Of a DNA stretch of 64,000 nt, positions 45,300 through 55,299 are shown piece by piece; position 1 is the stretch's first letter, and each line of letters starts with the position of its first letter. The stretch comes from Odobenus rosmarus divergens (taxonomy: Eukaryota; Chordata; Mammalia; Carnivora; Odobenidae), in assembly GCF_000321225.1 (NCBI RefSeq), contig NW_004450302.1, positions 3,121,394-3,185,393 of the forward strand, given 5' to 3'. The notes beneath the pieces are model-generated. The model saw only the letters and a list, made by a program, of their open reading frames with translations. It was not told the origin of the DNA and ran no database searches. The translations under genes were made by a program, and so were the position numbers.

Positions 45300-46740
45300 T
45301 TGACACAAGAGGAAACATAACCAAATGTTAGGGAAGGTGACAAAAGATGGAAGTCAGAGGAAAACTTGGTTAGGACACTTCTGAATACTCATATCTACTG
45401 AACACCTGGCACATAACACTACACTCAATGACATATTTGTTGAAAAAGATTTCTTTCCCTACTAGTTTAAATAATGATTGGGGGCATAATTGTTGGTATA
45501 AAGATACAAATTAAAATGTGTTAAAATGGCTCTACCAGATACTTCGGAGGTGGGTTGTTGTCAAACATCAAAAGCCACCACCTCCATTTAAAAGCGCATG
45601 ACACCAGCCACAATAAATATTTAGTACATTATTTGTGAAGACTAACAAATATACTTTGGGCATATATTGATGCAGAAGATATTAGAGACATTAGTCCTTC
45701 CATCTGTTTTATAGATGGAGAAACTGAGGTCTGGAAAGGGGAAGGGACTTGCCCCGTCATGAGTTAAATTTTTTTTTTTTAATGACTCAGGGTTATCATG
45801 ATGGCAAATAATTCCTCAATCTAATGGTCCTTTGCTTTCACCATAATATTAACGAGCCATTCTTCTTAAAAGATGACGCACCAAGAGCAAGGCGGACTGA
45901 CCAGCAGCTTTCAGGACGGCACTGAAACCTTCCCACTGCAACCACAGCCAGTTTATAACCAGTCTGGGCTAGAGACCACTCACACTTGGTCCTGACCCAA
46001 GAGGAGCCCCGCCCCAATCAGAATGGGGTAAGTGTGTGCAGCTGCCTGGTATCACTATCAGCTTACCATCATGTGGGGCGGGGCGGGGTGGGGTGGGTGT
46101 GCTGCCTTATCTGGGAACCCCTTCCTCTTCTCCTTCCTTCTCCTAAGCCAGCTGGGAAAACTCAGGCTAAAGAGGATGGCCCCAGAGATGAAACAAGGAA
46201 AGGAGCTGATTTGGAACACAGGCATCCCCAGTACCAGTCCTTTATGAAACCCAAATTGCCAGGCATTCCTTTGATTGTGAAATTCGGTGGGGAGCTTGAA
46301 AACAGGAGTCCTTTCCTTCTGGAAATGCATTGTCTCTTTGTTCTGCAGTGGTGGCATCAGAGATGGTGAGTTTTGTGAATATGGAAAAGGAGAGACAGAA
46401 CGGTTCCTGCGTTGCGCGTTGAAGAGTTCCAACTCCTCTCTAATAATCAACCAAGAGAAATGCTGGAAATGCTCCTGATTCCCTAGATTCATTGCTTCCC
46501 ACCCTCAGGATACACAAAGTGCCTAGATCTGAACACGTAGAATGAGCCTTTGGCTGGACCCTCCTGGCCCTCCACTCACTTTGGCAGGGAGGAATCAGGA
46601 CTGATGCAGCCTCAGGCAGGAGCTGAGATTCCCTGTCCTTTGGGCCACTAGTTTGAGTTGGGGAGGGAGCAGCCAGGTTAAGCAGGTCAAAAATTCTTAA
46701 GCATGGGAGGAAGGCAGGAAGCAAGGTGGCACTATGATCT
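45300..46740. other. HOXB1-HOXB2 intergenic stretch
   Basis: No supported gene. A MIR-like reverse fragment is at 45690-45765 (TTTTATAGATGGAGAAACTGAGG). A (GGGGC)n-like G-rich run is at 46075-46098. Confidence 0.4.
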
Positions 46741-46741
46741 A

Positions 46742-46915
46742 GTAGTGCTGCTCAAACTTTAATGTGCATATAAATTACTTGGGGATCTGCTAAATTGAGG
46801 TTTTGATCCAGTAGACCTGAAGTGGGGCCTAAGACTCTGCATTTCTAACTAGCTCCCAGGTGGTGCTGATGCTGCTGGTCCATGGAGCGGCAAGGCTCTC
46901 AGAGAACTGAAGCCT
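46742..46915 (+). mobile_element. MER5-type hAT-Charlie remnant
   Basis: AGTGCTGCTCAAACTTTAAT at the start, GCATTTCTAACTAGCTCCCAGG and GATGCTGCTGGTCCATGGAG inside, CTCTCAGAGAACTGAAG at the end: a MER5A-like copy. Confidence 0.65.
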
Positions 46916-47247
46916 CAGAGGCCCCAGAGTGTTGCAGACCAAGCCATGATCCCAGGATTTGAATTCTCTCCAGCAGAGCAGATCCTGTATTTTTGGCATT
47001 GATGAAGGGTGCTCTCCTTTTGACCAAAGAAAGCTGGAAGGTGGGCAATTAGCAAGATCCTTCTGGTATTCTTGATCTTTGTAACAACCTGCTATAGCTG
47101 AAAGAGCATTTTTAATTAGACCAAATTATCTGGTTTGGCTGTCCATAGAAATCAAAGCCCCAGCTGAAATGTCTGTTTCATTTTGTTGGTGTAGAGATGG
47201 CTATGTGCTGTGATTTTTAAGACGTTAAACCCTGCCTGCGGGCATAT

Positions 47248-47545
47248 TTTATGGAGAAATAAACACACAGCCCAATGAGATGTATAGTGTGGTCTTAATA
47301 TATTGTATATTCCCTTATTTATGGGGAAAATAAATACACAAGCCAATAAGCTGTGTATTATTACTTTAATATATTGAATTTATTTCATACCTATATATTT
47401 TATGAGGGAAAATAAACTAAAAGATACATGATATTATTATAATAACACATCTAATTGTTCTATATTAATTTATTTATGAAGAAATAAGTGCAACTTAACA
47501 TGACATATGATTATTTAATGCAGGAGATGAATTCTATATTAAGAC
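47248..47545. repeat. AT-rich four-unit degenerate tandem repeat with TTTATG motifs
   Basis: Four diverged units start at 47248, 47318, 47399 and 47473 (spacing 70, 81 and 74 bp). Each begins TTTATG followed by a GGGAAAATAAA-like segment (TTTATGGAGAAATAAA, TTTATGGGGAAAATAAA, TTTATGAGGGAAAATAAA, TTTATGAAGAAATAAG). The first two also share CACACAGCCCAATGAG-like sequence. TTTATG is the core bound by CDX and posterior HOX proteins. I know no transposon of this form. Confidence 0.6.
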
Positions 47546-47929
47546 AGTTTAAGGGATTAAATTCCGGCTGAATAAGATGTGTGCACTTCCCACACTGAGG
47601 GACCAGTTAAAAAAATACGGGAGAGCCTGTCTAGTCCTATATGTCATGACCTATGTTGGCTCCCGGCTTTTCTTGACAGTTGTGGCCTCCCGGTGCCTGG
47701 TACTCCAAGTACCCGTCCGTCCTGCTGGTCCAGGGGAAGGTCTGGGAGGCCCAGGAAATAAACTGCTTTCGGAGAATGGCAGCATCTGCTGGGGAGGTAA
47801 CCCTGCGGTGTCTGTTTCTGAGCCAGAGAAATATTAAGTAAACCTAAGGAGGATGGATGGCTTTCCAGGGCCCTTTAAATCTCCGCGTTCCCCGGAACAA
47901 ACCAGGAGGCAGATGGGGGAGATCGATCC

Positions 47930-49085
47930 TCGGCTTCCCGCTTTGCCGGGTTTGCTAGGAGCCGGGGCCGGGTGCAGTGGGCGATAGCAGACAGCGGTGA
48001 GGTGGCAGATGAAGTTGTTGGTAAGACAGGTAGGCCTGCATTTGGAGAGAGCTCTGGCCGGCCTTCAGATCCCAGAACGAAGGACCCAAAGTCAGACCCC
48101 GCGAGGCCGACCCGGGCCTGCACGCCCGCCGCTCAGCCCCAGGCCTGCCCGCTCCGCGCGGCCTCCACGTCCACCTCGCGTCCTCGGCCTCCCTCGGCGG
48201 CATTTGCTTAAATAAAACAAAAACGAAAAGGAGGCTCCCGGGCTCCCTTTCTTCCGCGGCGTCTGCAAGATCCGGAAAAGAGACGGCGGGCGCGGGAACC
48301 GAGCATCCCGAAGCGGCTGTCATGGCGGCCACCGGCTCTTCCCGCGCCCTCCCTGCAGCCCGGCCCCAGCGCCATTTTGAGCATCTTCCTTGCTTCCCTG
48401 GCGCCCTCCCGCTCTCCTCGCCCTTCCTTCCCGCCCCCGTAGGCCAAGCGCCTCCCGACGCGCCCGGGCCTCCCCGGGCTTGCCGCTCCGCAGCTCCTCG
48501 GCCGCTCTCCCGACCGCGAAGCCCTGCAGTGGCTGCCCTGGTGCCCGGCCCCGCTGCACGCCTCACCCGGCCTCCTTTCGCGCCCACTTGGAACCTGCTT
48601 CCCGAGAAAACCCGCGACCCCCGCTCGACACCTTGGCGCCGGCCCACGTCCCCAGGTCTCGCCGTGCGCAGGCTTCCTGCGTCCCGGAAAAAGCCTTTCG
48701 ACCCCGCTTGGGGCACTGAAGGGAGAAACCTGGGAAACCCGAGGACCCCTCCAAATTCGGCTAAACCTCTGCGCCCCTTCCCACGACCCCGAGGCCTCTC
48801 CTGGCACCCTCGTCGGTACCTTCTCCCGTCACCCGCCCACCTTTATTTCTAAGCGAAGGCCGGGGAACGCCGGCGCAGGGCCAAAGGCCGTCCGTCCGTC
48901 CGTTAGAGGGTGTCGAGGTGACAGAGCTTCCAGCAAACCCCCCGACTCCTCCCGAGCTGCGGGCCGAGAAGCGGTGGCCAAATAGGGTTACTTTTGTACC
49001 ACCCGGACTTAGCGGCCCAGGGTCGGGCAAGCCGCGCGCGGGTCCCCAGGGAGTGACGGCCGGCCTAGGGGGGCTGCAGGGAGAG
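47930..49085. promoter_or_regulatory. Large CpG island between HOXB1 and HOXB2
   Basis: More than 1 kb of CpG-dense sequence begins where the HOXB2 transcript is predicted to end and extends away from the gene. It holds YY1-type motifs CATGGCGG (48321-48328) and CGCCATTTT (48370-48378), typical of TATA-less promoters. Open frames on both strands (for example 48322-48852 plus and 47955-48716 minus) have no recognisable domain and are expected from the base composition. A promoter of a non-coding RNA or a Polycomb/Trithorax-bound element are the obvious possibilities. Confidence 0.6.
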
Positions 49086-49109
49086 GGGCTGGGTCCCAAA
49101 ACAAACACT

Positions 49110-49543
49110 CATTTTCGTATTATAAAGACATTTATTTAATCTATGAAAATAATGTACAATAAATACTTTCCCCTTTTCCTATTATTAAAGAGTTTTAATA
49201 AATAATCTACGGTCTAAAACTTAAAAAAAAAAAAAAGAGAGGAAAACAAGTTCCTCTAGTTCTTTTTTAAGAAAGCCCCCCCTAGAGTTTAATTATTCCT
49301 GAGATTTCACTGGAAGGACTCTACCAAACGGAATTTTCCTGTGATTTTTTTTTTAAAGATGCTCGAGTGCCCAGTATTTTAGAGAGAAAAGAAAGGAAAT
49401 GGATTAAACGCTAATTCCGTAATACCTGAATTTTAGCAAAACACATAAAGAAATCTAAACGACTTGGGGGAGGGGGTCCTCGGCTTTTCCCGCAGTCGGC
49501 GGAGGGGACGACGGGGTCGAAGGGGCCGGGACGAGGAGACAGG
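49110..49543 (-). other. HOXB2: HOXB2 3' UTR
   Basis: An AT-rich untranslated region of about 430 nt follows the HOXB2 stop codon, in sharp contrast to the GC-rich coding exon and the CpG island beyond. Its end is placed just after the AATAAA at 49131-49136. Confidence 0.75.
49131..49136 (-). terminator. HOXB2: HOXB2 polyadenylation signal
   Basis: On the minus strand this is AATAAA in the context GATTAAATAAATGTCTTT, about 410 nt after the stop codon. Confidence 0.75.
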
Positions 49544-51308
49544 TTAGGGGAACTGCAGGTCGATGGTACAGAGGGTGCTGGTGAAGAAGTCCAGCCCCTC
49601 CTCGGAAAAGGGAACCGGGCTGTCGAGCGAGCCCTGCAGGCTGGGGGAGAGGCCTCCGGACAGCTGGAGACAGGAGTCGGCCGCGAAGTTGAGGTCGGGC
49701 AGGAAAGGCGAATCCTGCCGCTCCGGGAAGGCATCTTCCGGCAACGGCTCCCCGCCCCCTCCGTGAGCGGTCACAGGTTGGGCGCCCGGGGGGGCCGGCG
49801 CGACCTCGGGCGGGTGAGAGCAGCCTTCCCGCGCCGCCCGCGAAGCGGAGGGGCGGCCAGGGCTGGCCACGGGCTCTTCGGCGGGCTCGCCGGTGTCCTC
49901 CAGGGCGCCTGGGCAGACTGGCTCCCCGTCGGGCGGCTCTCGGTGCTGCGTCTGCCGCTTGTGCTTCATGCGTCGATTCTGGAACCACACTTTGACCTGC
50001 CTCTCGGTGAGGTCCAGCAAGGCCGCGATCTCGACGCGGCGCGGCCGGCACAGGTACTTGTTAAAGTGGAATTCCTTCTCCAGCTCCAGCAGTTGCGTGT
50101 TGGTGTAAGCCGTGCGCAGCCTGCGCGCCCCGCTGCCCGCGGCCTCCGGCAGTCCTGGGCCATCTGCAGGGAAAGCGGGCTGGGCGTCAGAGCGGGCCGT
50201 GTCCCTGGCCCAAGCTCATTCAGCTTCAGTGAAGACCACCCCATCCGCCAAAAACAGTATCAGCAGTACCCCCCCTCCTTCCCGCCTACCGAAGCCGTTC
50301 GCTCCCACCGCTTTTCCGTTCTTTCCTGTCCCCCTCTTGCCGGCAGCCCCGGCCCGGGTCAGGGCAGAGCATTCAGAGAGCCGCCCACGGGGCCACGCAG
50401 GGGGTAGGGAGCGGCTCCCTTTTGCCCCCAGAACCTCAGAGCCTCCCTCCTGAGTCCTTGGAGTAGACCCCTCAATTCGGCACTTTCGAGCTCAACCCAG
50501 AGAGAGGGTTCATTAAGAAAGACTGTTCCTCACCTCCTTTCCTCCCTTGCTTTCAAATCCCCCTCTTTTAGAGCTGGGGGAGGGGGGAGATGGGGCCGAA
50601 TCTTTTCTTGCCCTCAGATTCAACAACCCAGCAACACCACTTTAATTCCTCCACACAGATAGAGGTGAAAACCTAAATCAAATCCTTTTCTTCTAGCAGA
50701 GAAAACGCTCTTCCCCAACCAGGTTCCAAAAATCTGCTATAGTGGGAAAAAAAAAAAAATGCTGGCAGCGGCCAGGCCTGAATCCCAGCAGCATATTCCG
50801 CTCCCTCACCCCTGGAATCGACGGGGCAAGGATCCCCAACAGGCTCGACACCCTTTCTACCTCCCCCACCGCTCTTTCTCCCCCTCTCTTCTAGCTGCCC
50901 CTCACCCCACCCCTACCCCGCTAACCGACCTGCTGGCGATCCGACCCCGGAGGCCGAAACGGAGGAGGAGGCGGCCGGGGGAGACGAGGCGGATTGGCTG
51001 GGTTTCTTGGCGGATTTCTTCTCTTTCATCCAGGGGAACTCGGGGACCAAGGGGGCGGCGGGGAGCGGCGGCGGCAGAGCGGGCCCATCTTCGGCTCGCT
51101 TTTGGCTCCCGGGTCTCTGAAGGGTGGAGGCGCCGGGCTGGAGGCTGGGGAAGGTTTGCTCGAAAGGAGGAGGAGGAGGAATTAATGTCGACTCCTTGAT
51201 TGATGAAGTTTGAAATGTCTCCAAGACAGCGGGGAAGGAAGTCAGACACTCGGCGAGCGATGGCTGGCTGTTTATAAACCCAATCTCCCTCTCAAATTCA
51301 AAATTCAT
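49544..51308 (-). CDS. HOXB2: HOXB2, homeobox transcription factor (two exons)
   Basis: The coding exons are 51308-50930 and 50163-49544. The join gives 999 nt and 332 aa. The start is the ATG of [20 protein letters not shown], the conserved HOX2 N-terminus; an in-frame ATG three codons upstream is not the family start. The donor is CCAGCAG|GTCGGT and the acceptor TTTCCCTGCAG|ATGGCC; the split codon gives Asp127. Features are a polyproline stretch (about 44-48), the PBX-binding hexapeptide FPWM at 91-94 and a homeodomain at 139-198 with [10 protein letters not shown]. The C-terminus [13 protein letters not shown] is conserved. The linker after the homeodomain is shorter than in human HOXB2, which as I recall has 356 aa. 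The protein acts in hindbrain rhombomeres 3-5 downstream of HOXB1 and EGR2. Confidence 0.97.
50164..50929 (-). other. HOXB2: HOXB2 intron
   Basis: A 766-bp phase-1 intron with GT...AG borders. The donor GTCGGT is weak at +3 (C instead of A/G). No repeats are visible inside. Confidence 0.9.
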
Positions 51309-51486
51309 GGCTTTCAATGGTGGGGGAGGGGGCCTGCTGGGGGGGGCGTCAGGAGGGAGGATCGGAAGGGACCCCCCCTCCTGCCCCCCCCAGGTTTATG
51401 TGATGGAGCGATTTTGGGAGGGGTAGATTTCCCTCTTTCTCTCGCTCTCTCTCTCTCTCTCTTTTTTTTTTTTTTTAAATTTTGGG

Positions 51487-51494
51487 CCTTTATA
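51487..51494 (-). promoter_or_regulatory. HOXB2: HOXB2 TATA-like box
   Basis: On the minus strand the sequence is TATAAAGG in the context AATTATAAAGGCCC, about 180 bp upstream of the HOXB2 ATG. A start site near 51460 would give a 5' UTR of about 150 nt. An inverted CCAAT (GATTGG on the minus strand) lies about 100 bp further upstream, near 51600. Confidence 0.55.
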
Positions 51495-51499
51495 ATTGT

Positions 51500-52600
51500 A
51501 TATTGCTGATAAATACAAGCGTATGGGGACTCTCTCTATTAAACCCAGGACTCCGGCGAAATTGCAGGGAATTCATGGTCACGGGACTGGCCTCGGCCAA
51601 TCGCTTGTCTGGGCCTGGTGGAAAACAGAAAGCATTATTTGCTTTAATTGATTCAAAAACTCTAGAGGACCACGACCTGGACACTGTGAGCCCCAAGTCC
51701 TACACTCCCTCTCCCCAAAGCCTCCCTTTCTCCAGAAAAGCTGGAGGAAACTTTCTCTCATCCCCTTCAGAGGATGGGAGGTTCCGAAAGCTAGGAAACA
51801 AGAGAATCTAAGGGAGAAGTCTTCCTCTTTTCCAAATATTTGTAGTAGAATACATTAATACGTTCTTTACAATGCCGGCAGCATTTTCTTCCCCACCCTT
51901 CCCCCATTAAAAAAAAGAAAAAAGAAGAAAAGAAAGAAAGCTGAGTAAGGATCTATCTATATGTGGGAAGAAGAGGTAGTAGAAAGAGGCTTCCATCCTT
52001 TGGGAAAGGTCAGTGTTAAGGTGCAATAAGGAAGAGAAGAGATTTACAATCACCAGCACCACCATCCCCATCCCACCCCCCAAAAGCAACAGATAAATCT
52101 TGGAAAATCGACAGGCACTCCCAGGCTGACACGGAGGAGTGAGATAGATGGTGAGGGGCCCTTTTGGGCCTCTGGCAGCCATAGCTGTGTGGTCTCAGTT
52201 TCCTCCTCTGCCTGGTGTTTGCGGCAGTGCCCCTGCCCATATGTCCACCTGCCTTCCTCACCTGGAGTCTTCATCTCACGCCTTTTTGATACCCCACAAT
52301 GGACAGGGTCTAAGGTGCATGTGCTCCCATTGGAGCCTCAAGTCTGTATCTGCATCTATCTCCAGGGACATGAACAAGAACAGAGGTAGTGCGATTTAAC
52401 TTAAGAGCACTCTCAAACTCAGGTCAATGTGTGGCAGGAGGATTTCCCTCCCAGGACAAAGAGTATCCCCCTTCCCATTTTTGCTAGTGTGCTAGTTTAA
52501 AAAAAATAAAAATAAAAATCCCTGGCAAGAAAGAATTCTCTGAGCATGGAGGGGGTAAAAACAATGAATAAGGAGACGATATTCCATTTCTGGCCCCCGG
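51500..52600. other. HOXB2 upstream flank
   Basis: No gene or transposon seen. In mammals this region is part of the HOXB2 regulatory domain. Confidence 0.5.
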
Positions 52601-52605
52601 GGAAG

Positions 52606-52634
52606 ATTAATTAATTAATTAATTAATTAATTAT
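52606..52634. repeat. (TTAA)n array of homeodomain cores upstream of HOXB2
   Basis: Six or more overlapping TTAA units make a perfect palindromic series of TAAT/ATTA homeodomain cores, 180 bp from the Pbx/Hox site. Confidence 0.9.
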
Positions 52635-52814
52635 TTTGAGGGGATCAAGAGACTCTGAACTTTGGGGAGTGCTGTAATTTACTGAAGAGAGGGGACACAA
52701 AACTCGAGGCCCCAAGCAATTGGTGGGAAACTAGATCTCAAAGCAGAAAATGAAAAGTCGATCTGGGGGAAGATTTTTAAATAAGTGGGTCAGAGGGACC
52801 GAGAGGAGATGAGG

Positions 52815-52838
52815 CGATCAATCTTAGCCCCCTGACAG
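52815..52838 (-). promoter_or_regulatory. HOXB2: HOXB2 rhombomere-4 enhancer: Pbx/Hox and Meis/Prep sites
   Basis: On the minus strand AGATTGATCG (52824-52815) is the bipartite Pbx/Hox motif known from the Hoxb2 r4 enhancer. The Meis/Prep motif CTGTCA (plus strand TGACAG, 52833-52838) lies 8 bp away. HOXB1 with PBX and PREP/MEIS bind here to activate HOXB2 in rhombomere 4. The distance of 1.5 kb from the HOXB2 start fits the mouse element. Confidence 0.9.
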
Positions 52839-53163
52839 CTCCCTCCGATGGCATCAAAGAATTTGGCTCTTTGGGAAAGCAGAGGGAACAGCCGAAATTC
52901 CACATCCCTTTAAAAGGCCTGGGGGGTGGGGGTGATAGCAAAAGAGAAAGGTGATTCTGGGAGAGCGGGGAAACAGATGGGAAATGGGGACGGAGGGAAG
53001 GACGCTGAGTTGGGTGGAAAGTTTGTCTGGAGAACTCCCACGGCTCTGGCCTCCCCTCCCCCTCCTCCTCTCCGCGGGCCCGGCAAGGAGGAGAAGGCTG
53101 GTTAGCAGAGAAATGGCAACTCAGCCGGCAGCTGGAACTAGAAACTTTCTGTCAATGTAACAG

Positions 53164-53215
53164 CCGCGTGGGTGGCGGTGAGTATTCATCCGCGTGGGTG
53201 GCGGTGAGTATTTAA
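53164..53215 (+). promoter_or_regulatory. HOXB2: Tandemly duplicated EGR2 (Krox20) sites upstream of HOXB2
   Basis: A 23-bp block starting CCGCGTGGGTGGCGGTGAGT occurs at 53164-53186 and again at 53190-53212, a period of 26 bp. Each copy carries GCGTGGGTG (53166-53174 and 53192-53200), which fits the EGR consensus GCGTGGGYG. In mouse the r3/r5 enhancer of Hoxb2, about 2 kb upstream, works through Krox20 sites. The place agrees (1.9 kb upstream of the start codon). Confidence 0.65.
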
Positions 53216-53979
53216 AAAGGACAGAGAAGGACAGAGGAGAGCCAGTAGGGAGAAAGGGGATTTGTAGGTGGGGGCTGCAGGGACAGGGGGTGGCCGGCTA
53301 GGAGGGCTCAGAACAGAGAGAGCGGCACTGAACTGCGCAAACTGGCCAGAGACCCTTGTGTCCCACCCCACTCCAAAGAAGCCAGTTTTTGCCCTTTGAA
53401 GGTGTGTGTGGGGGGGAGGGGCACAGAAGAATCCGGAGTAGAAGTTGTCTGGAAGTTGTGCAGTGAGGCCTGAAAGAGGGTTCTCCCTCCGGCCACCCCC
53501 TTGAGAAGCCAGGGAAGTTTTTTCCACGACCTTTCCAGCTGGCTGCAGGGTCGAGCGCTTCTCTCGGCACCAACTCCGGCCGAGGCTGTCCCTGCAGGAA
53601 ATACGGCTCTCTTTAACCCTGCTGACAGATTTTACGGCCAGATTAGAGAAGAGCAGAAAAGTTGGGTGTTAAAAGCGGCCAAGAGAGCCCTCCTTCCCAG
53701 AGACACCGGGTGCCGCCTCCTGTTGTGCTGTGAATCTTACAGCACAGATATTTCCCCCACGACTTTGGCTGCTTAGCCAGCGCCTGGAATCTCGCAGAAA
53801 GAAGGGTAGAGGACACCAAGCCAAGTGGGCCCTTATTTTTCGTTTGCAATTCCAGCTTCAAGCCAAAGCTCTGCTTTTCAAACTCAAGCTAAATTCCTTC
53901 TCTTGGCCTGCCTCTCTCCTGCTAGATAATCAATCCACCCCACCCCCAGAGCCAAACATGGCGCTTCATCTAGTTACAT

Positions 53980-54740
53980 CATTCAGAAAATGTTATTTAG
54001 GGAAGAGGAAGAGGGAAAGACAGAAAGAAAGAAAAACCCTTGAGCGTTATTTAATCCCAATCAAACTTTGCACGCTCTTATGCCTTTAAATTATAGCCTG
54101 ACCCGATGCTAAATTGCTTGCTGCTTGGATGAGCCGAGTCCAGTTAAAATCCTACTTGGGGGGGGGGGGTGTAGAATTCAGGTTGCTTTTTTATTGTTAT
54201 TTATTGTTGCATAAAGACTGTAATTACTAACCTTGGACTGCCAGGATGCAACATAAAAATGAAAATCAGCCCTCGCTTTAAGGCTGAGGGCCTGGAACGA
54301 TTCTCACTGACACTGCCCCCCCCATCACTACCACCAAATATATGCTCCTAATTAAGCAATGCGGGCGCATCGCTTACAATTAGAATTATGCAACTCTTCA
54401 GCGCAGCCATCGCTCCTCTTTCAACGAATTAGCTCCATATTTCAGCCGCCCTGTCTCTTCGCTCTTATCGGCTCCAGCGACGCGGCGGTGACATTTCATC
54501 TTTGACAGACCCTCTCTATCCTCGCTCCAATGTGATAAAACTTTTATGGAACCACGACTAAGAAATGAAGTTTTCCCAGGGATCGTGGAAACGGAGCTGC
54601 ACATTAGCCTGGGGACCATTTTATTTACGCTGGGATCCAACAGCTTCTCCCACCCCCCCCTCCCCTTTCCTTGGCAGGGGAAATCAAAGGCGCCTCCTCT
54701 CCCTCCGCCCCGAGTTTTATTTAGTGATTTAATTTCACTT
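53980..54740. promoter_or_regulatory. Candidate conserved element between HOXB2 and HOXB3
   Basis: This segment is AT-rich and packed with HOX-type motifs: TTTAAATTATAGCC, TTTTTTATTGTTATTTATTG, CTGTAATTACTAAC, CCTAATTAAGC, ACAATTAGAATTATGC, CGAATTAGC, TTTGACAG (Meis) and ACTTTTATGG (CDX/posterior HOX). It has no open frame of note and no transposon. It lies 2 kb 3' of the HOXB3 stop and about 3 kb upstream of HOXB2. Confidence 0.5.
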
Positions 54741-54840
54741 TAGTTTTAAGGTTTGACCTGAGAAGTCTAGGCCTCAGATTTTTTTTTTTTAATCATTTTC
54801 CTTTGTTTTCATTTTAGACCCAATGGTGGTTGGGCTTCGG

Positions 54841-54850
54841 GTCACGTGAC
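54841..54850. promoter_or_regulatory. Palindromic E-box GTCACGTGAC
   Basis: A perfect 10-bp palindrome that matches the high-affinity USF/bHLH-ZIP site. A 9 of 10 match, GTCACGTGAG, recurs at 58994-59003 in the HOXB3 5' UTR. Confidence 0.6.
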
Positions 54851-54923
54851 GACTTCTTTGTAGCTCCGGAAGAGAACTGTGAAGTTTAGGTTGCTTGGAA
54901 GAAGCAGTAAATGGCCAGATTTC

Positions 54924-54954
54924 GTTGTTGTTGTTGTTGTTGTTGTTGTTGTTG
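54924..54954 (+). repeat. (GTT)n microsatellite
   Basis: Ten GTT units, uninterrupted. Confidence 0.95.
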
Positions 54955-55299
54955 GGTGAGGGGTGGCCAGGAAGCTGTGGCCAAAGGAGCGAGAAGACAA
55001 AAGGTCAATGAGAAAAACTGAGAGGCAAGTAAGCCAAACGGAAAGGCCTAAAGAGAGCAGAGCACCCAAGGGTCCTCCTCCCCCAGCCCCGCGACTTGTT
55101 ACTTAAATCTTAACTAAAGAAGTTGGCAGAACGTTCCAGGCCTGAGGCATGGCAAGGTGGCGGGGGGGGGTTGGTTAGGGGCCTGAGCCTTGGGTACAAA
55201 ATCCAGAATAGGGTCTTCAATATCCTTCTTTCCTTGGGGGAAATTTGGCAGTCAGCGGCCTTGCTCTGCTATCTCAATTGGACCACCAGGACAAGATAA

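Noticed and set aside
47955..48852. Overlapping long frames on both strands in the CpG island
   Set aside because: GC-rich sequence with few stop codons gives frames in several phases. The Pro/Ala/Arg-rich products match nothing I know. Kept only as a question under the CpG island finding.
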